This document shows, piece by piece, positions 11,526 to 21,315 of a DNA stretch of 64,000 nt. The DNA is taken from positions 134,304,972 to 134,368,971 of the forward strand of contig NC_060248.1 of NCBI RefSeq assembly GCF_921293095.1. Reading direction: 5' to 3'. The notes below the pieces were generated by a model. That model was not told where the DNA came from, ran no database searches, and worked only from the letters and a program-made list of their open reading frames with translations. Source of the stretch: Ischnura elegans (Eukaryota; Arthropoda; Insecta; Odonata; Coenagrionidae). Positions within the stretch are counted from its first letter, which is position 1; every line of letters begins with the position of its first letter. The position numbers were made by a program, and so were the translations under genes.

Positions 11526-12290
11526 ACTCAGGTGCTGTCAACTAAACTTCAAAGCTCATTCAACGCCTGCATAAGTTACATATTTAATTTACATACTTCA
11601 GACCGTACTACCAATTATATTAACAATCTCAACTGGTCAATACCTAGTTCACAACAAATTCACTACTGCATATCCTTAGCCTTCTCTATCAAATTTACAA
11701 ACAAATACTCGCGTACCTAAGAGACGAAATTTAAACACTTTAAAGAGTACACGACTCAAATACGAGGGGAAATGAAAAGCTCGTTATACCTCACCACCGG
11801 ACAGTGGAAACGAAACCCTAGGGCGGGTTCGCGGGGATACACCCCTGGGGCAGGGACTGTAAGCGCTAGCTTTTCTCCTCTACACCCAGAAGGGGAAGGA
11901 CGGAAAGGAACAAGGAAGGAGGCGCCGCGGCGATGAGAGCCCGACGACCTCCGGGGAGGGGCTAGGGAAGGAAGGGAAGGGACGAGGAATCCCGCACCGT
12001 CACAAAGGCGGGCGGGCCCTACTAACAGCGAAACCAAGTGAAACGCAATTAATATGCTACCAATCCTGGTGGATTTTCCTGTGAGGAGGAAAAATCCATC
12101 GATCGAATCGATAGATCTCACCAACGGACAGTCAAATTCAATGCATCATTCATTGTGACTGCATGCCGCGAGTGGAACAACACTGACTTACCGCTAAGTA
12201 AATCATCATCACTCGCCTCATTCAAAAGGGCACTACACGTAAAACTTACCCGAGAACAACAACGAGACATGTAACATCATGGGAACAGTA
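11526..12290 (+). mobile_element. LINE fragment (CR1/jockey-type ORF2 end), family D
   Basis: On the plus strand 11526-11720 reads like the late region of ORF2 ('NACISYIFNL', then 'INNLNWSIPSSQQIHY'). 12135-12275 reads like the final residues ('FIVTACREWNN', then 'SSSLASFKRALH'). These are typical of the end of CR1/L2/jockey proteins. The two halves are separated by a 311-bp insertion. It carries stop codons and frameshifts and is distinct from families A, B and C. Confidence 0.65.
11806..12116. mobile_element. Unidentified GC-rich insertion with 16-bp target duplication
   Basis: A 311-bp insert splits LINE D. It is flanked by 16-base direct repeats, CTCACCACCGGACAGT (11790-11805) and CTCACCAACGGACAGT (12117-12132), with one mismatch. 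The interior is GC-rich with purine runs and a short hairpin near the 3' end (12069-12100). The long target duplication points to LINE-type mobilisation. I cannot identify the source RNA, and there is no poly-A and no open frame of note. Confidence 0.6.
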
Positions 12291-12373
12291 GGAAAGATTC
12301 AACTCTGAACTCCTCCTGCTTCAATTTCTCCATGTTTCCGGTGCAACCGCGTAGGATTGTTGGTGATGACATC

Positions 12374-12406
12374 AGTTTCGCTGGCACTGCTGCCAGCGTC
12401 TTCAGG
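12374..12406 (-). ncRNA. Hammerhead-ribozyme-like motif in PLE tail
   Basis: On the minus strand the order is CTGAAGA, an 8-bp helix II hairpin (CGCTGGCA with TGCCAGCG, loop GCAG), GAAA, then a short potential helix III (TGAT/ATCA). This is the hammerhead core (CUGANGA, helix II, GAAA). The cleavage-site strand and helix I are not clear to me, so activity is not claimed. It sits about 40 bases 3' of the PLE stop codon. Confidence 0.6.
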
Positions 12407-12443
12407 TCGAAGATGATGCCGGTCCACGATTTTTGTCCTCCTT

Positions 12444-13337
12444 TTACAGGGGGTCAGTCCCGCCAGTTGTGGCTGCCGCTCTCTTATTGGTCCGCCTAAT
12501 GAGCCTCCTCCAATGGGCATCCAGATGGTAGTCGTCGTCTCTGTTAAAATTGTCCGTCCGGGCTATCTCAATGGATTCGCGGATGAGACTGGGAAAATAT
12601 CTGCCTTCTTTCACTATTATCTTGGCGTCGTCAAACTTAATGTCATGTCCCGGGGTCCAGGCGTGCTCCGATATGGCAGACAGCTGGAATTTCCTGTTTT
12701 TCGTTGCCCTTCGGTGCTCTTGCATCCGTATCTTGAGTGAACGGCAAGTCTCACCGATGTACGCCTTTCCACACGAGCAAGGGACCTTGTAAACACCTTC
12801 ATGAAGGTCGTGCTGTAGTCTGTCTTTGGCTGTGGGCAGCAAGTCACCAATTTTTGTCGTACAGTTAAACCTGGTGGTGACGCCGTGCTTTTTCAGGGCC
12901 CTGGCAATCCTTTCGGTGGTCCCTGCGACGTAAGGAATGACGGCCCAAGCTCTTTCGTCTTCCGTTTTTTCACTTGAAAGTGGTTTTCTTTTAATGGTCC
13001 TTTTCAGGGCCGGATCCGGGTTGCCATTCTTTTTCAATGCTGCAATTAGATGTTTCTCTTCTTCTGCCAGCGACTCAGCATCCGAAACACGGTGGGCTCG
13101 GTGAAAAAGTGTATTTATCAAGGATGCCTTTTGCACAGGATGGTGGTGCGAGGCATAGTCCAGTCCTCCTGCTTCATCTAATTTTCTTTTTCTGGCCATG
13201 TACTGGGTGATATTTTCTTGTAATTTCTTGTATTTGTAGACACCCATGTTTGCATCCGCTCTTTCTCGGTAGGTTTTCGTAGGTATTTCACGCCCCCCTT
13301 CTTGCATGGGTGTTTCTGCGGTGGGTTCTTTTTCCAA
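12444..13337 (-). CDS. PLE GIY-YIG endonuclease region (partial ORF)
   Basis: This 297-codon open frame encodes the carboxy-terminal part of a PLE polyprotein. Residues about 60-95 ('ASHHHPVQKASLINTLFHRA') match the end of the PLE RT thumb. Residues about 183-215 carry the GIY-YIG core ('GVYKVPCSCGKAYIGET', then 'RMQEH'). Here GVY takes the GIY role and YIG is intact, and a Glu follows in 'RESIEIART'. The last 35 residues are Arg-rich. The endonuclease nicks DNA to prime PLE insertion. Residues 20-55 do not resemble the usual thumb and may be a foreign junction. There is no internal stop, but the RT is absent, so the element cannot move by itself. Confidence 0.8.
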   Translation of the reverse strand: MEKEPTAETPMQEGGREIPTKTYRERADANMGVYKYKKLQENITQYMARKRKLDEAGGLDYASHHHPVQKASLINTLFHRAHRVSDAESLAEEEKHLIAALKKNGNPDPALKRTIKRKPLSSEKTEDERAWAVIPYVAGTTERIARALKKHGVTTRFNCTTKIGDLLPTAKDRLQHDLHEGVYKVPCSCGKAYIGETCRSLKIRMQEHRRATKNRKFQLSAISEHAWTPGHDIKFDDAKIIVKEGRYFPSLIRESIEIARTDNFNRDDDYHLDAHWRRLIRRTNKRAAATTGGTDPL

Positions 13338-13599
13338 TGAGGACGAAAGTCAATATCCATAGGTTTTTTCCACGTTTTTTCGCATCTTTTTACACTAACA
13401 ATTAATAAATGGTATAAGCTTATAATTTTATTTCGTGATTGAAAAGCGTATTTCTATGTCTCTTCTGCTATAATTGACTGCATGTAATATCAAGAGCAAC
13501 TTGACACTGTATTTAACTGCAAAAGTTTCAGGTATGACGAGGGTTTAGATGGAAGATGGGAATTATTAGTGCTAATCTCGCCCAATTAATTCGATTTAT

Positions 13600-13916
13600 T
13601 ACTATTATTATTCGCCTGGGTTATTCTTCCGATATTTTATTTTTTGCTTCTCCCATCGCTTACTATCCTGCTTCCCAAATGACAGAATTTATCCATCTCT
13701 TCCAGTATTTTCCTTATTTACCCATTAACCTACCCATGTAATCCAGAATCATTTTCAAATCCTTCTCTGTCCCTGCTATGATGACCTTGTCGATGGCAAA
13801 TCTTGGCATGTTAATTATTTTCCCATGGATATTCACCCCCGAGGCCTTTTCTTTGACTTCATTGATGGCCTTCTAGATGTAAACGTTGAAAATTACGGGT
13901 GACACAGAACGGAGAA
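13600..13916 (-). mobile_element. LINE family C fragment (RT palm region)
   Basis: Minus-strand translation gives 'SPVIFNVYI', then 'GVNIHGKIINMPRFAIDKVII', then 'MDKFCHLGSRI', collinear with the copy at 29062-30616. The catalytic FADD appears as FAID, so the active site is destroyed. The alignment stops near 13600 and resumes at 11525, which brackets the nested PLE and LINE D. Confidence 0.75.
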
Positions 13917-13924
13917 GGAGAGAT

Positions 13925-14140
13925 TTAAAACAGAGGAACATTAGTGCCCGAAGACATCCCGAGCTTTGCGTCGAAGATACTTTTTAAAACCAGTTTGTAT
14001 ATGTAGTGCCGCCATGTGAGAAGCAAAGTATCCTTTTTGAGAAGCTGCTCTAATAAGGCACATGCGCAGCTGGGTGTCCCATTTTTGGTCGCAGTTGTAG
14101 CACTTTCATGCAGGTCCCACTTCTTCAGCATCTGATACAC
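13925..14140 (-). pseudogene. Fragment of a repeated transposon-like protein family
   Basis: This 71-codon minus-strand frame contains 'CALLEQLLKKDTLLLTWRHYIYKLVLKSIFDAKLG', followed by 'SSGTNVPLF'. This pattern (CxLLE, then a basic CRHHI-like motif, then SSGPxxxLF) recurs in multicopy, poorly characterised arthropod proteins that I believe are transposase-derived. The Cys of CRHH is Thr-Trp here and the frame is only a fragment. Family recognition rests on pattern memory. Confidence 0.4.
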
Positions 14141-14774
14141 GGCAACGGCTTCATATTTCCCAGTGTCTGATTGTGAAGTTGTAACCCCAGGTTAAATGGC
14201 AAATTACAGCCAACTATTTGATTCTCATAAAGTCCAACTTAGAATAGTTGTTCGGCGTTTCTGGTTTCCATTTCCAAATTCTAAATACCATTCTCTCATT
14301 ATTCAAATTCTATTTCTATGTGCTCATTACAAACCACCTTTCCCTTGGACTACAACCTTGTCGCGGTGAAAAGGCTTGCGCGTTCCTATGACCCCTAGAG
14401 CTGCACTGGCGGGATTGATTCTAAATTATTCCCGGTAGGGCCACCCATGCCAGATAGGTCGAAGGGTAGGAGCCAGACGAAAGGTAGTCCACGTGATGGT
14501 GTCACGTGAAAAACACTGTTGGAATGGAAGTGGGAAACCCTACCAACTATGTCTTCCCTGAAAACATGGAGTACAACCAAATGTGCCTCGGAATCTCATC
14601 GCCCGGGACCTGTCCGCAAAGGGCGGGTGTCGGGCACGGCAGCGAGGTCGCCAAGGTCCTCAGGGTCGTCAACATGCGAAATCCTTGCAGAGACTTATCA
14701 TCATCATCAGCAGCAGCAGCAATGAAGAAGGAAGAAAAGAAGAGCAAGAAGATGGAGAAGAATAAGTCGGCTAT

Positions 14775-15690
14775 AAATGTAGGGACGTGGAATGTGAGGA
14801 CAATGATGAGGGCGGGGAAGTTAGAAAATATCAAAAGGAAATGGATAAAGGAAGGATAGATATCTTAGGATAATGCGAAGTGAGGTGGAAGGATGGTGGG
14901 GACTATTGGAGTGACGGGTAAAGGGTTATATATTGTGGTGGGTAAGAAAGCCAGCGAGGGATAGCTTTTGTATCAAACGGGAATATGGCTAAACGAGCAG
15001 TAGGTATAGACCTTGTAGGCGATAGGATTTCGGTGGTAGAAATTAAGGCGAGGCCCACCAACCTTGTGGTGGTCCAAGTTTACATGCCCACTAGCAATCA
15101 TAGAGAGGAAGAAGTAGATGAGGTGTATGAACAGCTCGAGGAAATAATTAGAGACACACCGGGTAAGAACAATCTGGTAGTGATGGGGGACTGGAACGCT
15201 TCAGTCGCGGAAGGGAGGGATGGAAACGAAATAGGAGAATTTGGATTAGGAATTCGGAACGACAGGGATGAGAAAGCAGCAGAATTTTGCAAGAGAAACA
15301 ACCTATTCATCACAATCACGTAGTTCAATCATCATAAAGGGCGAAGGTACACATGGAAAAGTCCAGGGGATGCGGGGAGATATCAAATAGACTACATTAT
15401 GGTAAGACAGAGGTTTAGGAATAGTGTGAAAAACTCGCGCAGCTTCCCAGCAGCAGATGCGGATTCAGACCATAACCTAGTACTTATGAAATGCAACGTG
15501 AGATTCAAAAGACTCATGAAAGGCAGGAGGGTGTGGAAATGGAATTTAGAAGCGCTGAAGGGGAGCATGAGGAGAGAATATCAGGAACTAGTGGGCATGA
15601 GTAAACGGGAGATTGAAGATACGAATACTGTTGAGGAAAGATGGGATAATATTAAAACGGGAATAGTCAAAGCGGCGGAGAAGTCAACTG
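14775..15690 (+). pseudogene. LINE B endonuclease domain
   Basis: This encodes an AP-type endonuclease in several frames. The first is 'NVGTWNVRTMMRAGKLENIKR' near 14776, whose TWNVRT start is the classic amino terminus. A stop breaks 'DILG-CEVRW' near 14870. Then comes 'QVYMPTSNHREEEVDEVYEQL' (frame 14985-15323), 'VVMGDWNASV' (the GDWN catalytic motif) and 'DYIMVRQRF' followed by 'SDHNLVLMKC' (frame 15399-15695), the terminal SDHN motif. All landmark motifs are present but spread over three frames with stops. A shorter relative lies at 61990-62262. Confidence 0.8.
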
Positions 15691-15699
15691 GCTAAGTAG

Positions 15700-17541
15700 A
15701 CAGCAGAAGGATAAAGAAACCTTGGGTTACGGAGGCAATGGTAAAATAAATGGAGGAGAGAAGGAAGTGGAAGAACATGGACACAGAGCAGGGCAAAAGA
15801 ATGTTTCGGGAACTAAATAATCGATTACGACGTGAAACTAAGAGGGAAAGGGAGGGTTGGTGAAAAAAACAATGTGAGGAAATGGAAAAGTTCCAGAAGG
15901 ATGGGACATTGTACGCTAAAGTTAACTCGCTATCGCGCGGCAAAAGAGGACAAGCCATGTCTAAAATTAAGGCTAAAGATGGGAGGATGATAAAGGAGCG
16001 AGAAGAGGTACAGAGTCGATGGAAGGAATACGTGGAGGATCTGTATGACGGAATGAACAGACCAGAGAGATTGAGTTTAGAGGAGGAAAGTGCAGTGGAG
16101 GAGGGTAATGTTGGGCCGGAGATATTAGATTCGGAAATGGAGAGAGCACTTCGTGATATGAAGGCTAGGAAAGCAGTGGGCGTGGACAATATCCCGTGTG
16201 AGCTTCTGAATAATCTAGGGAAGGATAGTATGAAAAGGTTTTTCGAGCTAGTGCGCAGGATCTATGATGAGGGATTTTGGCCGGAGGATTTCGTGAAGAC
16301 GGTCTTAATTCCGCTTCCGAAAAAGAAGAAAGCTGTGGAATACGGAGATTATAGAACAATCAGCCAAATATCGCATGCGGCGAAAGTGGTACTGAGGATA
16401 TTGAACAGACGAATGGAGGCGAGGGCAAACGAGTATTTGGGCGAAGATCAATTTGGCTTCAGAAAAGGGAAGTCAACTCGTGATGCAATAGCAATAATGA
16501 GGTCCCTCGTGGAGAGGAACCTAGAATATGACCAGGACGTATATGCCTGTTTCGTGGATTTTGAGAAAGCGTTTGATAGGGTGAACTGGGTTAAGTTAAT
16601 GGATATTCTCAAGAGAATAGGTATAGGTAGAGAGGGATAGACGACTGATTCGTAATCTTTATATGGCCTAGACTGCTCAAGTGAGGGTAGCGGAAGGAGA
16701 ATCTGGGTGGGCAATCATTGGCCGAGGTGTGAGGCAAGGCTGTCCTCTATCGCCGCTGCTTTTTAACGTATACGCTGAGGAGAAGCCTGGGACGAGTTGG
16801 AAGCTGGAGTGACAGTGGGAGGAATGATGTTGAAATCGGTAAGGTTGCCAATGATCAGGCGCTGTTTAGCCAGTCAGCGAGGGGACTACAGGCTCTAGTG
16901 GACGGGTTAGACGAGCGGTGTGAGGAGTAAGGGATGAGGATTAATCACAAGAAAGCTAAGGTAATGCGGTTTTGTAAAGTATCGCGAGCGAGGAATGTGA
17001 GACTCTAGGTAAAAGTAGGTGGGTAAAACTTGAACAGGTAGAGCAGTTTAACTATTTGGGTAGCACATTAGAGGAAAACGGACACAGTAGCAAGGACATA
17101 AGGAAGAGAATTGCACTAACAAAGGAGGCGTTCATGAACAGGAAGGAGCTTCTGGTAGGATCGCTATGTAAGAGTTTAAAGAAAAGGTTAGTGAAGAGTT
17201 TGATCTGGCGTGTAGCGCTCTACGGTGCGGAAACGTGGACACTGAGGAAAGAAGACGAGAGAAGATTGGAGGCATTCGAGATGTGGGTATGGAGAAGAAT
17301 GGAGAGGGTGAAATGGACGGAGAGGAAAAGGAACGACGAAGTGCTGGATATGGTTGGCGAGGAGAGGCAGCTTTTAGATGAGATACGGAGGAGACAGAAG
17401 GTATGGATGGAGTTAGTGCTTAGCGGGGAGGGGATGTTGAAAAAGGTGTTAGAGGGTAGAATGTCAGGGAAGCGAGGGAGGGGAAGGAAAAGAATAGGAT
17501 TTTTAGATAGAATGAAAGGGATTAGGCCTTACAATGAATGA
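15700..17541 (+). pseudogene. LINE B reverse transcriptase and carboxy-terminal region
   Basis: The main open piece (15882-16640) shows 'KAVGVDNIPCELL', 'VLIPLPKKKKAVEYGDYRTIS', 'DQFGFRKGKSTRDAI' and 'CFVDFEKAFDRV', so the first catalytic aspartate is present. After a stop near 16638, 'RGVRQGCPLSPLLFNVY' follows at about 16720. The FADD box, expected near 16845, is changed to V-A-N-D in one frame and is out of register with its neighbours. The last piece (17056-17541) carries 'LIWRVALYGAETWTL' and 'EAFEMWVWRRMERVKW'. It is inactive. Confidence 0.8.
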
Positions 17542-17630
17542 AAGAAGGCAGTGCTGGAAAGAAAGGGAGGCTTCCAGATCACTTCTTGCACACTCCATGG
17601 AAACCTACCTTAATCGGTAGAATACTGTAA

Positions 17631-18254
17631 TAATAATATTACTTACAAACAAACTCTCTGATCAAATTTTGTCGTTTGTGCTGCTGTAAGCAGTAACATC
17701 GAACTTTCTTTATGCTATTGAAATTAAGTTGTCTCACGTTTCTTGTTTTTCCTGATCATATTTTTTTATGTTACGATTATATTATAAAAATTTTTGTTAT
17801 TGGCATTAATTTTTGACAATGATGTTAATTCACTATGTTTTGTGCATTTTTATGATACTATAACGGTGGATTCATCGAGAGCCTTGCGGAGTAATCATCG
17901 ACAGCGTTGGCAACGGAGGTTATTGACGAGGAGAGGAGAATGAACAAGAAGGGATTGAGAAAAATTGTGTGTTTGGAGTGAATCTTATGTAACTGTGTGT
18001 TTATATGTTGGGAATAAATGTTCTTTCTAGGGTTCTACAAATAGGGATATTTATTTTTCCACCCACGCGCGTTACAATGTGATGAATTGTGTGATAATTG
18101 ATATTATGACCACCAAAGAGCTAGGCTCTCTCATTTTTTTAGTTGCACTGTCCTAGTGGCCTATTTCAAAATGGGTTGAAAGAGAACAATATTAAGGTGT
18201 AGTGGGGCTGAAAAGGAGGGAAGAAGGGGTAGGGGCGCAATCCTTTGGGCAGGT
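17631..18254. other. AT-rich spacer
   Basis: No open frame, repeat or RNA structure that I can support. It includes poly-T runs and ends near the short-palindrome array at 18265. Confidence 0.5.
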
Positions 18255-18264
18255 GAGCTAAAGT

Positions 18265-18500
18265 TTTCATTTGGCATCCAAACGTTGTTCTGATGAGCCA
18301 CCCAACGCTTTGGTTCTCACACCCAAAGTACTCGTCCATCTTCTTTGGATGTAGCAACCGAAGTAGTAATTGGAACATCCAACTCCTCATCACCCATTCC
18401 CTTGGGGTGACACATCCAAATGTATGGGCAAGTACTTTCCTTCACCTCAGGCTTGGGTGTGACATCCAAACCTACGATTCTCACATTCAAGGTGTTTCTT
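18265..18500. repeat. Array of degenerate TTGG...CCAA units
   Basis: Six or so short imperfect palindromes occur every 25-50 bases. Examples are CTTTGGttctcacaCCCAAAG (about 18310), ATTGGaacatCCAACT (about 18371), CTTGGGGTGACACATCCAAA (about 18400) and CTTGGGTGTGACATCCAAAC (about 18452). Both TTGG and CCAA halves recur with TGTGA/TCACA between. It could be a decayed minisatellite or a cluster of protein-binding sites. No coding signal. Confidence 0.45.
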
Positions 18501-18986
18501 TAAGTGTAAGTTAAAAAAAACACCACCAACCTAGGATACCTTTTTAGGTACTGGTAGCAATTATAACAACCGAGAGTAAAAGAGCATTAAATTTAAAAAG
18601 TGGATTTACCGGCTGTGATTCAATGTGGACCAGAGAAGATCAGATGAATCAAAAGAATTGGCATGAAATGAGGGGGTGTCCCGAAATAAATTCGAAAAAT
18701 AAGGACCACCCTAATGTAACATCTAGGGAAACAAAGAAAAAAACCTCTAAAATTAATTACGCCAACACTGTATTTCCATAGAACAATTTAAAACGTTTTA
18801 TATCGTTTACGTTATCAATGGCCCGCGATCTGCTTCAGTGGGAAATCTGAACCGCGGCACTGAATTTTCGTCTCAATGAAGAAAATGGGAGAATTAAATT
18901 CATGATGACATAAGAGAATGATGACTTTCTCAATTGGTTTCTTTTAGTTTGATGAGTGTGCATTCCTCATATTACATTGTATAGAG

Positions 18987-19150
18987 CAGAGGTCTCCAAA
19001 ATACGGCTCGCGGGCCGGGTTCGGCCCGCGCACTCGTTTCAAGTATTGAATATTGTATACTTCAGTAATCGGCAAATTTACTATCCGGCCCGCGGGGCGA
19101 TTCGGAACTTGGTATGTGGCCCTCGTGGCCTAGTAAATTGGAGACCCCTG
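18987..19150. mobile_element. hAT-type MITE with perfect 8-bp target duplication
   Basis: This 164-bp element begins CAGAGGTCTCCAA and ends TTGGAGACCCCTG, inverted repeats matching at 12 of 13 positions. It is flanked by the identical octamer GTATAGAG at 18979-18986 and 19151-19158. The 8-bp duplication and the CAG...CTG ends are hallmarks of the hAT superfamily. The interior contains GC-rich 'CGGGCCGGGTTCGGCCCGCG' and has no coding capacity. Confidence 0.92.
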
Positions 19151-19597
19151 GTATAGAGTATTCAAGAGAGGAATGATATGACGAAAAATCTTGGACAAAA
19201 TTTCTCACACACAATCTTTATCATTGAATTTTGTTGGTGTTAAATAATTTTTTCTCTTTGCCTTATAGTTTTACGAAGATATACGTAAACAATATTGAAT
19301 AACTGCGTTTCCTCACCAAGGCAACGTCAAATTATTGTTGAGCCGGAAGTCTGTCAGATGAATGTTTGAACCGCCAAAATTGACAGATAAATCTCAGGAA
19401 GCAGTTAATGTATTCTTTTCCATCCAATTTTAAACCTCTCTCTGATAAGTCACCGACGAGCATGGAGTCTTAAAAATCGTCCTAGCACACAACTCTTCCA
19501 ACGCTGTGAGATACGGCTCATGGTTTCATCTCCGGATCGTCGCATTCAAAAGGAAAGCTTAGCAGCAGAGGTTGATTTTTTTTAATAGATCCTATAG

Positions 19598-19690
19598 AGG
19601 CAGGAAGGTTCACGGATAGCGTGCTCGCCTCTGCACTGAATGAGGCAAATTGGAAGGTTCAGCGATGCAATCTTCTGGAACTGCTCCATT
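19598..19690 (+). repeat. Possible tRNA-derived SINE head
   Basis: The plus strand shows an A-box-like GATAGCGTGCTCGCCT (about 19615) and a B-box-like GGTTCAGCGATGC (about 19658) with spacing near that of a tRNA gene. The sequence diverges from a functional tRNA (no clear acceptor stem), so this is a SINE or tRNA relic. No target duplication seen. Confidence 0.35.
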
Positions 19691-20454
19691 CTGAAGTGAA
19701 ATAACGGGATACCTCTCGATGTGTCGCCGTCGTCAGTGACCTGTGACACAGAGGAGAGCCGTCGTGCGGAGACGAGCAATGCGTGAAGAGAGGCAATCTG
19801 GGGTTTGGGGGGGGGCATCCTAAGGGGGGTCACCACCTCGGGGACAGAAGCGCGGCGACGCCACGAGAAGAGCAGAGTTGAAAAATCAAGAGACGCAGTT
19901 AATGCAGGCGAATGGATTCCTGGCGCCTACTATTAATTGTAAGTGACTAAATTTCCAATTTAGAATAATTCATGCCACCACATCAAGAGTATTTAGTAAA
20001 AAAAAGTGTAACCATGGCCACCATATTATTTTTGTCTCCAAAAAAAACCTGCCAGTCCTTTAACACTCATAAAAAATAAGATTTCAAAATTTGTTTGCGA
20101 CAAAGATCTGCGCAACCTTGATATTAAGACCGGTATCGGTCTCAAGGCACTTGGGCACACACGAAACGCGAAAATGCTTGGGACGAAGAAAATCTGTTGA
20201 AATGAATATTCAAGAGTGAAATTAGCAAGTGCATATCTCTCAACACATTTGCGACTAAATTCTATATTTCGGACAACTAATGCAACAACATTAGAAATGA
20301 GATGGCACCAAGTGAATAGTAAATTATTGAATTTAAATCCAGAGTGATAATTGTGACAATTAGTTAGACACTGCATTCTAATTTCCATACATTACCTGAC
20401 ATGGAATAATTCCATTTCAATGCCGGTTGCGCATATCGTAAGATCGTCCCTTAC

Positions 20455-20647
20455 CTTCTATCCGGAGGAATACAGTAATCCCAGTCCCCAAGGTCAAAGG
20501 TGAGACCGTCCCGGAAGGTCACTTCCAGCGATTCCTCCAGCAGGTGACCTTTACTCCAGTTCCCCTCGACCGTGGTGCCATCTGGATATCGCAGCACGCC
20601 GTGTCCGTCGAACCGTCCGTCGTGCAACTCTCCAGCATACGTCACGC
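20455..20647 (-). CDS. MORN5-like: MORN5-like gene, internal exon with MORN repeats 2-3
   Basis: This 193-base exon is bounded by a good acceptor (TTTGCCGCAG before 20647) and donor (AAG|GTAAGG after 20455). It encodes 'VTYAGELHDGRFDGHG' (a MORN repeat), 'VLRYPDGTTVEGNWSKG' and 'VTFRDGLTFDLGDWDYCIP' followed by DRR. The order and spacing match MORN5, whose third repeat is also followed by a W-x-YC segment and DRR. MORN repeats are beta-hairpins that scaffold membrane or axonemal proteins, and MORN5 is a small ciliary/testis-type protein. The exon starts in phase 1 and ends in phase 2. It joins in frame to 41059-41254, completing 'LPYG' then 'VTYAGE'. The carboxy-terminal exon was not found to the left. 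Confidence 0.85.
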
Positions 20648-21282
20648 CTGCGGCAAAGACGAAGAGAACGTTTCGCTGATTAACGGTGGCGCATGAATCA
20701 GACGACGAGCGAGGACAAACTCTCAATAGTTATCGTATCATTCGGCAATTCTGTGGATAGAGACAAAACATATGTTGATATATTTTGAATGGTGGAGTAG
20801 TAATGACTCCAAGGAATAATATTGTGGTGGTTACTCCTTGCCATACACATTGCAGTACTACAGCCGTTTGAGTAAATTTTACCACGCCTGCAATACAAAG
20901 CGTGTCTCTTTTTCGTTTCCACCTTCATTCACAAGAGGAAGAGCTACTCTGCTCTATGGGAAGCATAATTACGTATTTCGGCCCATCGTCCCATAGTCAG
21001 GACATCTCCACAACCTTTGCCTGTTTTTACCTAGTCTAGGGATAAACGCCTCGCAACGCCATCGCTTATCGTTCAAGACTGCTTATTCGAGAAGGAATTT
21101 GGCTTCAATAGATGCTAACACGTATGTATATCCAGTGGTTGAGCCACTATCCGCAACTCAGTGGTCGCACTCGGTGGCTTCGAGATTAGTGGCAAGGCAA
21201 GTTAGCACCTGAAATTATTTAGGTATAAAACGTTATGAACAATAAAAAGTTATGGTACCTTTTCACACGATTTATTCAATAC

Positions 21283-21315
21283 GACCGGTTTCGTCGCAGA
21301 GGCGACATCATCAGG
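21283..21315 (-). ncRNA. Hammerhead-ribozyme-like motif
   Basis: The minus strand reads CCTGATGA, a helix II hairpin (TGTCGC, loop CTCT, GCGAC), then GAAAC and CCGGTC. This gives the two invariant boxes (CUGAUGA and GAAA) at canonical spacing. A GTACC just 5' can pair with GGTAC about 30 bases 3' (21253-21260), a possible helix I. No protein-coding frame accompanies it, suggesting a solo PLE terminal repeat or a retrozyme-type copy. Catalysis is not claimed. Confidence 0.6.

Larger units (their letters stand above)
12300..13360 (-). mobile_element. Penelope-like element, 3' half
   Basis: This is the 3' half of a PLE on the minus strand. It has the linker and GIY-YIG endonuclease frame (12444-13337) followed, just past the stop codon, by a hammerhead-like motif (12374-12406). 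PLEs are known to carry hammerhead ribozymes in their terminal repeats, so position and orientation fit. The RT domain is missing upstream, as in a 5'-truncated insertion. It lies between LINE D and a family C LINE fragment. Confidence 0.85.
14335..17630 (+). mobile_element. LINE family B (RTE/BovB-like), near full length, inactive
   Basis: A roughly 3.3-kb non-LTR retrotransposon. It has a 5' leader (14335-14770), an endonuclease (14775-15690), an RT and carboxy-terminal region (15700-17541), and an AATAAT-type tail near 17620-17633. Protein pieces match the 'craniofacial development protein 2-like' group that represents RTE/BovB elements. Several stops and frameshifts, including one in the catalytic motif, make it inactive. 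A target duplication was not resolved. Confidence 0.8.
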
